Assembly: GCF_030398385.1 (NCBI RefSeq)
Contig: NZ_JAOAOQ010000050.1
Location: forward strand, 1-37,091
Direction of reading: 5' to 3'
Source of the DNA: Aquibium sp. ELW1220
Lineage (GTDB): Bacteria; Pseudomonadota; Alphaproteobacteria; Rhizobiales; Rhizobiaceae
DNA: 37,091 nucleotides
Shown: in pieces, positions 14,603-23,455 of the stretch
How the letters are laid out: each line of letters starts with the position of its first letter
Position numbering within the stretch: position 1 is the first letter of the stretch
Notes under the pieces: model-generated
Seen by the model: the letters and a program-made list of their open reading frames with translations, nothing else
Told to the model about the DNA's origin: nothing
The model's database searches: none
Translations under genes and position numbers: made by a program

Positions 14603-15598
14603 TCAGCCGCGCGGGGCGGCGGCGCGGGAGAGGCGATCGGCGATGGCTTCGCCGAGGCCCTCAGTGGGGACCGGCTCGACGGCGATGACAGCGGCGCCGG
14701 AAGCGTCGAGCGCAATCAGCATCGCAAAGAGGTTGGCGGCGGCCTCGCGGAGGCTGCCCGCAGGCGACAGGTTGGCCACGGCCAGGGCATTCTCCGCGCC
14801 GGGGATGCGGACGGGGCCGAAGGCGAGCAGCGCCTCCCCTGCCCCGACAGCGGATGCACCGAGCCGCACGGCGGCGCGCGGCGCGTAGTGCGAGGCGAGC
14901 ATGCCCGGCGCCTCGACCGCCGCGCCCGGCGCTTCGCCGGCCCGGGCCCAGCCGTCAGGCGCAGACAGGGCGCGCCGCAGCGGCATCCCGGCGACGGCCT
15001 CGATGTCGGATGCGGCAACGCCGCCCGGCCGGAGCAGGCGGAGTTCTCCGTTCTCGACCTTGACGATGGTGGATTCGATCCCGACCGGCGTCGGCCCGCC
15101 GTCGACGACGAGCGGGATGCGGTGGCCGAGATCGGCGGCGACGGCCTGCGCACTGGTGGCCGAGACGCGGCCGGACGAATTGGCGCTGGGCGCGGCGAGC
15201 GGCCGGCCGGTGGCGGCGACGAGGCTGGCGGCGAAGCCGACGGGCATGCGCAGGCCGACGGTGTCGAGCCCCGCCGTGACCAGCGGGCTGATGCCGGCAT
15301 CCTCGCGCAGCGGCACGACGAGGGTGAGCGGGCCCGGCCAGAAGGCATCGGCCAGCTTCCGCGACAGCGGGTCGAGGATGCCGATGCGGTCGGCCATGGC
15401 GCGGTCGGCGACGTGGACGATCAGCGGGTTGAAGCGGGGGCGCCCCTTGGCCTCGTAGATGCGCGCCACCGCCTGCCCGCTGGTGGCGTCGGCGGCGAGG
15501 CCGTAGACGGTCTCCGTGGGCAGGGCGACGGGCAGGCCGGCGAGGATCAGCTCGCTCGCGCGGGCGAGCGCCTGCGCCTCGGGAACGATGTCGGCCAT
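14603..15598 (-). CDS. tsaC: L-threonylcarbamoyladenylate synthase, Sua5 type
   Basis: 331-residue enzyme that makes threonylcarbamoyl-AMP from threonine, bicarbonate and ATP for the universal t6A37 modification of ANN-decoding tRNAs. The N-terminal YrdC domain (about 1-205) shows 'GLPVALPTETVYGLAADATS', 'KGRPRFNPLIVHV', 'FWPGPLTLVVPLR', 'LRMPVGFAASLVAATGRPLAAPSANSSGRVSAT' and 'GGPTPVGIESTIVKV'. The added C-terminal domain after 'APGMLASHYAPRAAVRL' is the Sua5 domain, which makes this the long form rather than the E. coli TsaC short form. Convergent with the ICMT-like gene. The region just after its stop contains a short tandem repeat (gcgcggggcggctcagcc, twice). Confidence 0.92.
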   Translation of the reverse strand: MADIVPEAQALARASELILAGLPVALPTETVYGLAADATSGQAVARIYEAKGRPRFNPLIVHVADRAMADRIGILDPLSRKLADAFWPGPLTLVVPLREDAGISPLVTAGLDTVGLRMPVGFAASLVAATGRPLAAPSANSSGRVSATSAQAVAADLGHRIPLVVDGGPTPVGIESTIVKVENGELRLLRPGGVAASDIEAVAGMPLRRALSAPDGWARAGEAPGAAVEAPGMLASHYAPRAAVRLGASAVGAGEALLAFGPVRIPGAENALAVANLSPAGSLREAAANLFAMLIALDASGAAVIAVEPVPTEGLGEAIADRLSRAAAPRG

Positions 15599-15768
15599 GG
15601 CATTTTCCTTTCGCCGCGCTGCCTATCGCGCGCGCCGGATGGCCGCAAGTAACCCAGCGTCATCGTTTCATTAATCGTTCGAATGGTAAGGACATACGGA
15701 ACGGTATGGTCAATTCCGCATGGCAGTGTGTTCGAGTGTGCGTTCCGCAAGGGGCAGAGCGTGATTTC

Positions 15769-16392
15769 ATGAAGCTTCCAAGGGCGGCACTGGTCACGGC
15801 CGGTCTCCTGCTTGCGCAGCAGGCGCAGGCGGCGTCCTTCGTCGTGCTCGGCGGCGAGCCGGTGGCGAATGCGCGCTCCGTGATGGTGCTGGGCGAACCC
15901 GCCGCACCGCGCCTTGCCGTGGCGGCGCGGGCAGCGCCGCCGCCCGACCGCAGCATCGAGACCTCCGCGCTGCGGCCGACGCAGCCGGCTGCGGCCGAAG
16001 CCGTTGCGGACGCTGCCCCGGCCGAACCCGACCCGCGCTACGTCGTCGCCTGGCCGCCGGTGCTGTCGCGCTCGATGGTGGCCTTCGGCGTGCCGTTGCC
16101 GGCGGAGACGCAGAAGGTGGCGCTGGCGCCGCGCTCGCCCTTCAGCCTGCCCGCGGTGTTCCGCGCCGGGCTGGCGGGCGACGCGTTCCATGCCGCCCCG
16201 ACGCCCGCGCGCGCCGCGGTCGAAGAGGAGCCGACGAAGGACAAGGCGGCCAAGCGACCGGCCGAGCCGGACGCTCCCGCCGTGGCCACGAACAAGGACA
16301 CGGCGCCGCTGAAGCCGCAGGACAAGACGCCCGCCCCCGCCGCGCCGCCCTCCGTGCCGGCGACGCCGCCGCCGGCGATGCGGCTGGAATAG
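15769..16392 (+). CDS. Exported Pro/Ala-rich hypothetical protein
   Basis: 207 residues beginning with a clear signal peptide, MKLPRAALVTAGLLLAQQAQA, with a likely signal peptidase I site after AQA. The mature part opens with 'SFVVLGGEPVANARSVMVLGEPAAPRLAVAARA', then a variable Ala/Pro-rich section, 'YVVAWPPVLSRSMVAFGVPLPAETQKVALAPRSP', and a low-complexity Pro/Ala/Lys C-terminus. No cysteine lipobox or catalytic motif. I do not recognise the family; a periplasmic structural or envelope role is only a guess. ATG 15769 was chosen because it starts the signal peptide; an upstream in-frame ATG (15706) would bury it. Convergent with glyS. Confidence 0.75.
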   Translation: MKLPRAALVTAGLLLAQQAQAASFVVLGGEPVANARSVMVLGEPAAPRLAVAARAAPPPDRSIETSALRPTQPAAAEAVADAAPAEPDPRYVVAWPPVLSRSMVAFGVPLPAETQKVALAPRSPFSLPAVFRAGLAGDAFHAAPTPARAAVEEEPTKDKAAKRPAEPDAPAVATNKDTAPLKPQDKTPAPAAPPSVPATPPPAMRLE

Positions 16393-16414
16393 GCTCCCGG
16401 TCCGGCCGGACGAC

Positions 16415-19249
16415 TCAGCCGGCGATCTTCGAGAAATCCGCCACCTGGCCGGTCGCGCCGCGAATGCGGGCGAGCAGCGCCAGGCGGTTGGCGCGCACCG
16501 CCTCGTCCTCGGCATTGACCATGACAGCCTCGAAGAAGGCGTCGATCGGTGCCCGCAGCACCGCCAGCGCCCGCATCGCGGAGGCGAAATCCTCCTCCGC
16601 GATCGCTGCCGCCGCCTCGCGCTCGGCGGTTTCGACGGCGGCATGGAGGGCCACTTCCGAGGGCTCGGACAGGAGCGCGGGGTCGACACGACCGGCGACG
16701 CGGGTGCCCTTCTTCTCCTCGGCGGCAAGAATGTTGGCCGCGCGCTTCGTGCCGGCGACGAGGTTCTTTCCATCCTCGGTGCCGAGGAGATCGGACAGGG
16801 CCTCGACGCGGCGGACGATCATCAGGAGGTCGTCGTTGTTCGAGCTCACGGCCGTGCGCTCACTTCGCTCGCTAGCCTGATTCTTCTCGTCTTGCGCGCC
16901 TGCGGCGTCGCGGTGATGGGCGGCCTGGCCGGCCGACGCCCGGTCGGGCTTGCGGCCTTCGGCCGGCGAGGAGGTCGCGGCGGGTGGAGCGCCGATCTCC
17001 CCCCTTGTGGGGGAGATGCCCGGCAGGGCAGAGGGGGGCGTCGTGGAGTGCAAGCGGTCGACGTCGTAGGGGATGGAGGGCTGGGGGGTGAGTTCAGCCT
17101 GGTTCTCGGAAGTTTGGAGAGGTCGAGCGGAGGCGCCCCCCTCTGTCCTGCCGGACATCTCCCCCACAGGGGGGGAGATCGGCGCTCCGCCGCCGGCGAG
17201 CACGGCATCGATGAGGTCGTGCCGGGCGCCTTTGTCGCGGAGATAGACTTTCAGGCGGTCGTGGAAGAAGGAAAGGAGGTCGAGAGCTTCGACGTCAACG
17301 GATCCTGTTCCGACAGGGGTTCGCTCCCTCAGTTTTGGGCCAGCACCCTTCAAATCCAAATCGACGAGCCACTGATGGCTTTCGATCGTCTCGATGAGCG
17401 ATGAACTTAGTCCATTCTCCACGACGATCCTGATCACCCCCAGCGCCGCCCTGCGCAGCGCGTAGGGGTCCTTACTCCCCGTCGGCTTCTCGTCGATGGC
17501 CCAGAAGCCCACCAGCGTGTCGAGCTTGTCGGCAAGGGCGACGGCCACCGCCACCGGGTCGGTCGGGACGGTGTCGGTGGGGCCCTGCGGCTTGTAGTGG
17601 GCTTCGAGTGCCGCGGCGACGGCGGGGTGTTCGCCCTGCAGCAGCGCGTATTTGCGGCCCATGGCGCCCTGGAGTTCGGGGAACTCGCCGACGATCTCGG
17701 TCTGGAGATCGGCCTTGGCGAGGATCGCGGCGCGGCGGGCGAGCTTTGCAATCTCCCCCCTTGAGGGGGAGATGTCGCCGGAGGCGACAGAGGGGGGTGA
17801 GGACGGTCCTCGCGAGGCACCCCCCTCTGCCCTGCCGGGCATCTCCCCCTCAAGGGGGGAGATCACGCTCGCCGGGAGAGACGTTGCGATCTCCTCCGCC
17901 AGCCTGGCGATGCGGGCGACACGTTCGCCCTGCGTGCCCAGCTTGGCGTGGAAGGTGACGCCGAGGTGGTCGAGGCGGGCCATGCGCTGGTCGAGCGGCT
18001 TCTTCAGGTCGAGACCGAACTTCTCGGCCGAGGGCTGCAGCGCGGCGAGGTCGGGCAGGTCGGCCTGGTCGGTCTTCCAGAAATGCACGGCGTCGGAGAG
18101 GCGCGCGCGCACCACCTTGCCGTTGCCATGGACGATCTCGGCGCCGCCGTCATCGGCCTCGATGTTGGCGGTGAGGATGAAGCGGTTGGCCAACGGTGAA
18201 GGTCCGATCTCCCCCCTCGTGGGGGAGATGCCCGGCAGGGCAGAGGGGGGCGTGACGGACTGAGAGGTCGGCGGGACAGCGCCCCCCTCTGTCGGCTGCG
18301 CCGACATCTCCCCCACGACGGGGGAGATTGAGCGTCGAGTCACGAAGCACTTCTGGTTCGCCCGGATGGTCAGGCGCACCACTTCCGGCGGGATGGCGAG
18401 GTATTCTTCCTCGAAGGAGCCCATCAGCACGACCGGCCACTCGACAAGGCCGGCGACCTCTTCCAGGAGGCCCTCGTCCTCGACGAGGTCGAGGCCGTTG
18501 GCGAAGGCGAGGTTGCGGGCGTCGGAGAGGATGATCTGCTTGCGGCGCTCGGCATCGAGCACGACCTTCGCCGCCTCCAGCGAGGACACGTAGTCGTCGA
18601 AGCGGCGCACGATGATGGGATCGGGAGCGTGGAAGCGGTGGCCGAAGGTGACGTTGCCGGAGCGCAGGCCGTCGATCTCGAAGTCGACCACCACCGGCTC
18701 GGCGGTCTCGGGGCCGAAGGTGCAGAGGATCGACTGCAGCGGGCGCACCCAGCGCAGGCTTTCGGAGCCCTTCGCGATCTCGCCGTAGAAGCGCGGGTCG
18801 CGCGGCGCCGAGGCTGCGCCCCAGCGCATCGACTTCGGCCAGGGGAAGTCGCGGATGATGCCGGGCATGAGGGCAGCGATGATGTCTTCCGCCGCGCGGC
18901 CGGGCTTCTCGATCACGGCGACGTAGAAATCGCCCTTCTTCGGGTCGGACTGGACGGACAGCTCGTCGATGGAGGCAAGGCCGGCCTTGCGCAGGAAGCC
19001 CTGCACGGCCTGTTCGGGCGCCTTGACGGGCGGGCCCTTGAGCTCTTCGCGCACGTCCTTCGACCGGGCGGTGACGCCGCGGATGTCGAGCGTCAGCCGG
19101 CGCGGCGTCCAGTATTCGCGCGCCGCCTCGTAGGTGAGCCCCGCCTCGACGAGACCGTCCGTCACCATCTTGCGAAGGTCGCCCGCCGCCTTGCGCTGCA
19201 TGCGGGCGGGAATCTCTTCGGAGCGGAGTTCGAGCAGAAGATCGGGCAT
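16415..19249 (-). CDS. glyS: Glycyl-tRNA synthetase beta subunit with three in-frame repeat inserts
   Basis: Beta subunit of the alpha2beta2 bacterial glycyl-tRNA synthetase. The N-terminus '[21 protein letters not shown]', '[14 protein letters not shown]' and '[10 protein letters not shown]' are diagnostic, and the C-terminal '[25 protein letters not shown]' is the conserved tail. At 944 residues it is some 200 longer than usual (E. coli 689). The excess lies in three blocks (about 306-351, 463-500 and 688-803) encoded by palindromic repeats; each reads 'ISPxxGEM...EGGA...GISPxRGEI' or close to it. The reading frame is kept throughout, so the gene appears functional, and it is the only glyS here. 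GGAGG at 19257-19261 lies seven bases before ATG 19249. A 39-codon leader ORF ends in TGATG at this start. Three genes separate it from glyQ. Confidence 0.95.
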   Translation of the reverse strand: MPDLLLELRSEEIPARMQRKAAGDLRKMVTDGLVEAGLTYEAAREYWTPRRLTLDIRGVTARSKDVREELKGPPVKAPEQAVQGFLRKAGLASIDELSVQSDPKKGDFYVAVIEKPGRAAEDIIAALMPGIIRDFPWPKSMRWGAASAPRDPRFYGEIAKGSESLRWVRPLQSILCTFGPETAEPVVVDFEIDGLRSGNVTFGHRFHAPDPIIVRRFDDYVSSLEAAKVVLDAERRKQIILSDARNLAFANGLDLVEDEGLLEEVAGLVEWPVVLMGSFEEEYLAIPPEVVRLTIRANQKCFVTRRSISPVVGEMSAQPTEGGAVPPTSQSVTPPSALPGISPTRGEIGPSPLANRFILTANIEADDGGAEIVHGNGKVVRARLSDAVHFWKTDQADLPDLAALQPSAEKFGLDLKKPLDQRMARLDHLGVTFHAKLGTQGERVARIARLAEEIATSLPASVISPLEGEMPGRAEGGASRGPSSPPSVASGDISPSRGEIAKLARRAAILAKADLQTEIVGEFPELQGAMGRKYALLQGEHPAVAAALEAHYKPQGPTDTVPTDPVAVAVALADKLDTLVGFWAIDEKPTGSKDPYALRRAALGVIRIVVENGLSSSLIETIESHQWLVDLDLKGAGPKLRERTPVGTGSVDVEALDLLSFFHDRLKVYLRDKGARHDLIDAVLAGGGAPISPPVGEMSGRTEGGASARPLQTSENQAELTPQPSIPYDVDRLHSTTPPSALPGISPTRGEIGAPPAATSSPAEGRKPDRASAGQAAHHRDAAGAQDEKNQASERSERTAVSSNNDDLLMIVRRVEALSDLLGTEDGKNLVAGTKRAANILAAEEKKGTRVAGRVDPALLSEPSEVALHAAVETAEREAAAAIAEEDFASAMRALAVLRAPIDAFFEAVMVNAEDEAVRANRLALLARIRGATGQVADFSKIAG
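16994..17180. repeat. Palindromic composite repeat A inside glyS
   Basis: Left arm 16994-17040 and inverted right arm 17133-17180 share the motif gatctccccc(n)gggggagatg..cagaggggggc. They flank about 90 bases of other sequence. On the glyS strand it encodes residues from about 688, with both arms read as 'ISP..GE'. Arms are themselves palindromic (ctccccccttgtgggggag). The segment that follows towards the glyS C-terminus (about 16850-16990) is also low-complexity and probably foreign to the original gene. Confidence 0.8.
17751..17863. repeat. Palindromic composite repeat B inside glyS
   Basis: A 113-bp element. The arms 17751-17797 (atctccccccttgagggg...) and 17819-17863 are inverted copies around a spacer of about 20 bases, and each arm contains its own small palindrome. 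It encodes residues about 463-500 of GlyS, read as '[16 protein letters not shown]' then '[10 protein letters not shown]'. It is the most compact of the three and probably shows the basic unit. Confidence 0.85.
18206..18329. repeat. Palindromic composite repeat C inside glyS
   Basis: A 124-bp element with inverted arms 18206-18251 and 18280-18329 of the same family as the two other inserts. It encodes residues about 306-351, read as '[17 protein letters not shown]' then '[10 protein letters not shown]'. It lies between the conserved '[11 protein letters not shown]' and '[12 protein letters not shown]' blocks, i.e. at a loop between otherwise contiguous glyS sequence. Confidence 0.85.
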
Positions 19250-19250
19250 C
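19202..19250. repeat. 49-bp direct repeat, copy 1 (true glyS start)
   Basis: This stretch encodes the first 16 codons of glyS. An identical 49-base copy occurs at 19321-19369, 119 bases away in the same orientation. Bases outside the 49 differ on both sides, so the duplication boundaries are sharp. Confidence 0.9.
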
Positions 19251-19368
19251 AGAGCACCTCCACCCGCATGCCGGTTCCTGCCTTGCGCGTCCTCGCGCCT
19301 GCGGCGCTGCGGGCGCGCGGGCGGGCGGGAATCTCTTCGGAGCGGAGTTCGAGCAGAAGATCGGGCAT
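19249..19368 (-). CDS. Short upstream ORF created by duplicated glyS start (leader ORF)
   Basis: 39 codons. It begins with the same 16 residues as GlyS ([16 protein letters not shown]), continues out of the glyS sequence with a basic tail ([17 protein letters not shown]), then MRVEVL, and stops with a TGA that shares bases with the glyS ATG (TGATG). The offset of 119 is not a multiple of three, so it cannot fuse with glyS. No good ribosome binding site is seen before its ATG at 19368. It may be an untranslated remnant, or a leader peptide coupled to glyS translation. Too short for confident gene prediction. Confidence 0.4.
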   Translation of the reverse strand: MPDLLLELRSEEIPARPRARSAAGARTRKAGTGMRVEVL

Positions 19369-19369
19369 C
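19321..19369. repeat. 49-bp direct repeat, copy 2 (upstream of glyS)
   Basis: Perfect copy of the glyS 5' end, located upstream of the gene in transcription direction. It supplies the first 16 codons of the leader ORF. Confidence 0.9.
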
Positions 19370-19522
19370 GGATGGGTACTCTGATGAAGAAGGCCGTCAG
19401 CCGTGCGCTCTAGCAACTCCGTCCGCCGATGTCACCAGCGCGCGGGCGCGAGGGGTTTTCGTCGGGCGCGGGGGTTGGCAGAATGGCCGCGACCGGCGGT
19501 GACGGCAGGGCGGGAGCGGACG

Positions 19523-22500
19523 ATGGCGGAATGGCTGACGGGGAATGGCGCAGGGCGGCTGGTGCGGGCGCTTGCCGCCGCCGCTTGCGTGGCCCTGGTC
19601 CTTCCAGCGCCGAAGGCCGCGGCGGCTGCCGCCTGCGCCGACATCGACGCATCGGTGCTGCGCGACGCGGCGCAGGTGGCGATCGAGGCGGAGGCGCCCG
19701 TGCGCAGCGGGGCGCCGTTTCGCCTGACATGGAGCGTGCCGGCACCGGCGTGCGACGGTCCGGCCTTCCTCGTCGTAGCGCTTCCGCCACGCGTGCGGCT
19801 TTCTGGCGACGGCTTCATGGCGCTGGCGCCGGGCGAGCCGGCGCCCTTCGGGATCGAGCATGCGATCGACCGGCTTCGGCTGTTCGTGCCGCTGCACCTG
19901 GCGGAGGCGCGGCACGGGACGGCGCTGGTGACGCCCTTCCTCACCGGGCGCATCGAGGCGCAATGGGCGCTGGCGGTGCCGGGACGGACGGCCGTGCCGG
20001 CCGGACTGATCGATCGCCCCGTCGCGCCGGGCGAACCGAAGATCGTCGTGCAGGACAGTTTCGCGGCCGACGTCCCGATCGAAAGCCGGGCCAGCGGCGA
20101 TGGAGACTACAGGCTGGCGGTGTTCGACGGCCATTTCAGGGTGACCGACGCACTGACCGGCGCGCAGGTGATCGCCGCCGAAGGATACCGGCCGACCTTC
20201 TCGCCGACGGGGCGCTTCCTGCACTGGTTCGGCGACATGGCCTCGCAGCTGCGGGTGTTCGACCTCGTCGCGGAGAGCCTGGTGCTCGAGCTCGATCCGC
20301 AGGGGGTGGGCGGGCGCGGCACCTTCGTGCAGGGGGTGCAGTGGTCGCCGGGCGACAGCTTCATGCTCGCCGCCTACGAGGCGGCCGGGGCGATCGGCTT
20401 CCTCGAAACGCTCACCGGCCGCGGCTATCGCTACCACGCAGAAGGCTGCGGCGCCTGCGACCCGACCGAAGAGGCGGTGGTGGAGGTGGAGGCGGAGAAC
20501 ACGCTGGTGCGGCTGGGATCCCATGATCCGGAGGTGGCCTACAGCCTGGTCTTCGACCGCAAGCTGATCGACGACGTCAATGGCGACGAGCCGTTCGCCG
20601 CCGCGGACGCCGCGGCGCATGTCGTGTCGCCGCGACCGACGCTCGGCTCGGCCGGGCGCGGCCTTTCGACCTGGCGCCTGAACGGCGATCCGCGGGCGAG
20701 CCTGTCGCCGCTCGACGGGGTGCCGCTGCTGCTGGACGAGACGGGCGACGGCAGCCCGGAGACGAGCGGAGCCGGCACGCTGGCCGCCGCTGCGGACGGG
20801 ACGGTGCTGCGGGCCGCGGCACGGCTGCGGCCCATCGAGCGGTTCAACCGGGCAAGCCGCATCGCCGACCGGCTGGCGGCGCTCGGCATCGGCTATCGCG
20901 GGCAGGCGGCGCTGGCCTTAGACCGCGTGACCTTCGAGAGCATGAAGGACGACGCCGACGACGAGGCTGAGTATCGCGTCGCTTCGGGATCGGCCGCGCG
21001 GGCGCGGCGGCTCGCGGATGCGGCGCTGGCGGCGCGCTTCGATGCGGCGGCGGCGACGCTGACGATGGACAGCGAGGACAGCGAAGTCTACGCCGCCTGC
21101 ACCACGGTCGGCCGCAGTTCGGAAGCGCGGGTCTGGAGCCTGACCTACCAGGACAGGCTGCGGCAGATCGTGCAGTTCCACTGCTTCGTCAGCACGGGGG
21201 CCTTTCCCGAGGGTGCGGCCTACCTGCTGGAGGAGAGCGCCGGCGGGGTTGCCGTCACGCTGATCGGGCAGACGCTCGACGGCGACATGCTGGCCTTCGA
21301 CCCGCGCCATGCCGACGACCCGGACGTCCGGGCCGATACGGAGGACGCGGGGGACGCGCCGGACGAACTCCTCGACATGACCTTCTACGACGAGCTGCGG
21401 GTCTTCCGCCCGGACGAGCGGCACGCGGCGCTTCTCAACAGCCGCGGCGAACTGGCGCTGCTCGACCTCGCCGACCGCTCCGTGCCGTTCCGCCATGCGC
21501 GGCTGGAGGGCTTCGCCAATGTCGCGGAGATCGCGCTGTCGGAAGACGGACGGCACCTCGTGCAGGTCAATGCGGACGGGCGGTTCTTCGTCCACGCGAT
21601 CGGCTCCGGCGAGACGGTGCTGGCCGGGCGCTTCGTGGACGACGAGGTGGTGGCCTATGGTGCCGGCTACCGGTTCGAGGCGACGCCCGAAGGCGCGCGC
21701 CACGTGCACCTGAAGTTCCCGGGGGACCGGAACCTCTACGAGCTCGCCCAGTTCGGCGGCACGCTCGCGACGCCAGGCCTGGTGGCGCAGACCCTCAAGG
21801 GCGACGCCCGCCCCTCAGCCGCGGCCGCGCCCGGCGTTCCGCCGCGCCTGACGCTCAGGACCCGGGCGGGCGATACGCCGGGCCAGGTGATCCTCGAAGC
21901 ATCGGCAACGGGCGAAGCGGGGCTGGCGCGGCTGGCGATCTTCCGCGACGGGCGGCCGGTCGAGGTCGTGGCGCTGTCGGGGCGGGAGGCCGCGGTGGAG
22001 CGGGCCGTGGCCGTGGCGCCGGAGACGCGGGCGATCTCGGCGCGGGTGTTCGACGAGCGCGGGCTGGCGAGCCTGACCGTGGACGCGCCGGCGCCGGTCA
22101 TCGCACAGTTGCGGCCGCGCGGCAGGCTCTTCGTGCTGGCGGTGGGCACGGACCGCTACGACGACCCGGCCATCGGCGACCTGCGCTATGCCGTGCAGGA
22201 CGCCCGCCGCTTCGCCGCAGCCGCGGCAGCGGGATCGCCCTACTACGCCGGCGTCGAGACGGAGGTGATCGCGGATGCGGCCGGGCTGGCGGCAGTGCTG
22301 CCTTCGCGGCTCGACGCGATCGCTGCGCGCATGGGAGCGGACGACACGCTGTTCCTGCACGTCGCGGGGCACGGGCTGGTGGACGAGGCCGGCGCCTTCC
22401 GGCTGGCCGACCGCGGCACGCGGCTCGACGGGCTGGCGCGGACGGCGGTGGGCATGGACGAGGTGTCGGCGGCGCTGCGGCGGCTGCCCGGCCGGGCCTT

Positions 22501-22843
22501 CCTGTTCCTCGACGCCTGCCACTCGGGCGCCGCCGGGACGGCCAGCAACGACGTGGCCGTGGAGGAACTGCTGGCGGAAGGCTCGGCCGCCGTGGCGGTG
22601 CTGTCGGCATCCAAGGGCCGCCAGTTCAGCCTGGAAGGACCGGGCTTCGACGGCGGGGCGTTCACGGCGGCGCTGGCGGCGATCTTCTCGGACCGCGCCG
22701 CCGCGGATTCGAATGGCGACGGCGCGCTCGACTTCGACGAGCTCTACGGCGCGCTGAAGCGGCGCGTGGTGACGCAGACGGGCGGCCGCCAGACGCCCTG
22801 GGTCGCGCGCAGCGGCCTCACCGGGATCACGCCGCTTATGTGA
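19523..22843 (+). CDS. Exported caspase-like (peptidase C14) protein with propeller-like middle and EF-hand loop
   Basis: 1106 residues from ATG 19523, chosen because it starts a signal peptide (a hydrophobic segment about 12-33 ending in AAAAAACA) and has GGGAG upstream. Residues about 60-840 are beta-rich with WD40/propeller-type pieces such as 'QLRVFDLVAESLVLEL', 'LSEDGRHLVQVNADGRFFVHAI' and 'RNLYELAQFG'. The last 240 residues are a caspase/metacaspase domain: it opens 'GRLFVLAVGTDRYDDPAIGDLRYAVQDA' (about 867), has catalytic H950 in 'LHVAGHG' and C999 in 'FLDACHSG'. A canonical EF-hand loop, DSNGDGALDFDE (1062-1073), follows. Family knowledge predicts a Cys protease cutting after basic residues, possibly calcium-dependent, here in the periplasm or outside. 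Its targets are unknown. It is antiparallel to and between glyS and the glyQ operon. Confidence 0.85.
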   Translation: MAEWLTGNGAGRLVRALAAAACVALVLPAPKAAAAAACADIDASVLRDAAQVAIEAEAPVRSGAPFRLTWSVPAPACDGPAFLVVALPPRVRLSGDGFMALAPGEPAPFGIEHAIDRLRLFVPLHLAEARHGTALVTPFLTGRIEAQWALAVPGRTAVPAGLIDRPVAPGEPKIVVQDSFAADVPIESRASGDGDYRLAVFDGHFRVTDALTGAQVIAAEGYRPTFSPTGRFLHWFGDMASQLRVFDLVAESLVLELDPQGVGGRGTFVQGVQWSPGDSFMLAAYEAAGAIGFLETLTGRGYRYHAEGCGACDPTEEAVVEVEAENTLVRLGSHDPEVAYSLVFDRKLIDDVNGDEPFAAADAAAHVVSPRPTLGSAGRGLSTWRLNGDPRASLSPLDGVPLLLDETGDGSPETSGAGTLAAAADGTVLRAAARLRPIERFNRASRIADRLAALGIGYRGQAALALDRVTFESMKDDADDEAEYRVASGSAARARRLADAALAARFDAAAATLTMDSEDSEVYAACTTVGRSSEARVWSLTYQDRLRQIVQFHCFVSTGAFPEGAAYLLEESAGGVAVTLIGQTLDGDMLAFDPRHADDPDVRADTEDAGDAPDELLDMTFYDELRVFRPDERHAALLNSRGELALLDLADRSVPFRHARLEGFANVAEIALSEDGRHLVQVNADGRFFVHAIGSGETVLAGRFVDDEVVAYGAGYRFEATPEGARHVHLKFPGDRNLYELAQFGGTLATPGLVAQTLKGDARPSAAAAPGVPPRLTLRTRAGDTPGQVILEASATGEAGLARLAIFRDGRPVEVVALSGREAAVERAVAVAPETRAISARVFDERGLASLTVDAPAPVIAQLRPRGRLFVLAVGTDRYDDPAIGDLRYAVQDARRFAAAAAAGSPYYAGVETEVIADAAGLAAVLPSRLDAIAARMGADDTLFLHVAGHGLVDEAGAFRLADRGTRLDGLARTAVGMDEVSAALRRLPGRAFLFLDACHSGAAGTASNDVAVEELLAEGSAAVAVLSASKGRQFSLEGPGFDGGAFTAALAAIFSDRAAADSNGDGALDFDELYGALKRRVVTQTGGRQTPWVARSGLTGITPLM

Positions 22844-22873
22844 GGCCGGCCCTCCGGCCGATGACGATACCCG

Positions 22874-23455
22874 TCAGAAGACACCCGGCAGCAGGCGTTT
22901 CGTGCGGGCGGCGTAGGCCTGGTATTCGGCGCCGAAGGCGGACCGCATCATCGCTTCCTCGCGGCCGGTGCGCAGCACGTAGAGCAGCGTCACGGCAAAC
23001 AGCCCGCCCAGACCCGCGAACCAGTTGGCGACGAGCAGCGCCTGCATGATGCCCCACAGGAAGAAGGAGGCGTACATGGGGTGGCGGACATGGGCGTAGA
23101 CGCCGCCGGTGACGAGCCTGTGGCCTTCGCGCAGCTCGAGGCTGACGGACCAGTTGCGTCCGAGGTCGCGGTGGCTGCGGCGGAAGAGCCAGAGGAAGGC
23201 GGCGCCCGCGGCGATGCCGAGGACGAGCGGCACGAGGCCCTGCGGCCGGTCGCCGATGCCCTGGAACAGGCCGAGCCGCCAGGCCACCGGCAGGACGGCC
23301 AGGCCGAAGACGCAATCGACGAGCAGCGCGATGTCGAGCGTGTCGCGGCGGTCGTCGCGGGTGCGCAGCTTGCGGGCGCGGCGCATCGCCGGCCAGCGCA
23401 GCGCGACCCAGCCGATCAGGAAGGCGAGCCAGACCCAGAAGGAAACGTCGCGCAT
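22874..23455 (-). CDS. ICMT/NnrU-like membrane methyltransferase
   Basis: 193 residues with four or five membrane helices. 'SLELREGHRLVTGGVYAHVRHPMYASFFLWGI' carries the GxYxxxRHPxY signature of isoprenylcysteine carboxyl methyltransferase-type enzymes. 'RTGREEAMMRSAFGAEYQAYAARTKRLLP' is the matching E-E-x-x-M-x-x-x-F-G-x-x-Y motif near the C-terminus. Its ATG (23455) overlaps the stop codon of the alpha/beta hydrolase gene (TGATG), a strong sign of translational coupling and of a shared process, perhaps membrane lipid modification (inference). Transcribed from the glyQ side. Convergent with the caspase-like gene, with only about 30 bases between stops. Confidence 0.85.
   Translation of the reverse strand: MRDVSFWVWLAFLIGWVALRWPAMRRARKLRTRDDRRDTLDIALLVDCVFGLAVLPVAWRLGLFQGIGDRPQGLVPLVLGIAAGAAFLWLFRRSHRDLGRNWSVSLELREGHRLVTGGVYAHVRHPMYASFFLWGIMQALLVANWFAGLGGLFAVTLLYVLRTGREEAMMRSAFGAEYQAYAARTKRLLPGVF

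Noticed and set aside
17751-17863. CRISPR-like repeat array in glyS
   Set aside because: The units are inverted rather than direct repeats, irregularly spaced and inside a coding frame; no cas gene is present.
16994-18329. glyS as a pseudogene broken by repeats
   Set aside because: No stop codon or frameshift is seen; conserved GlyS blocks continue in the same frame on both sides of every insert.
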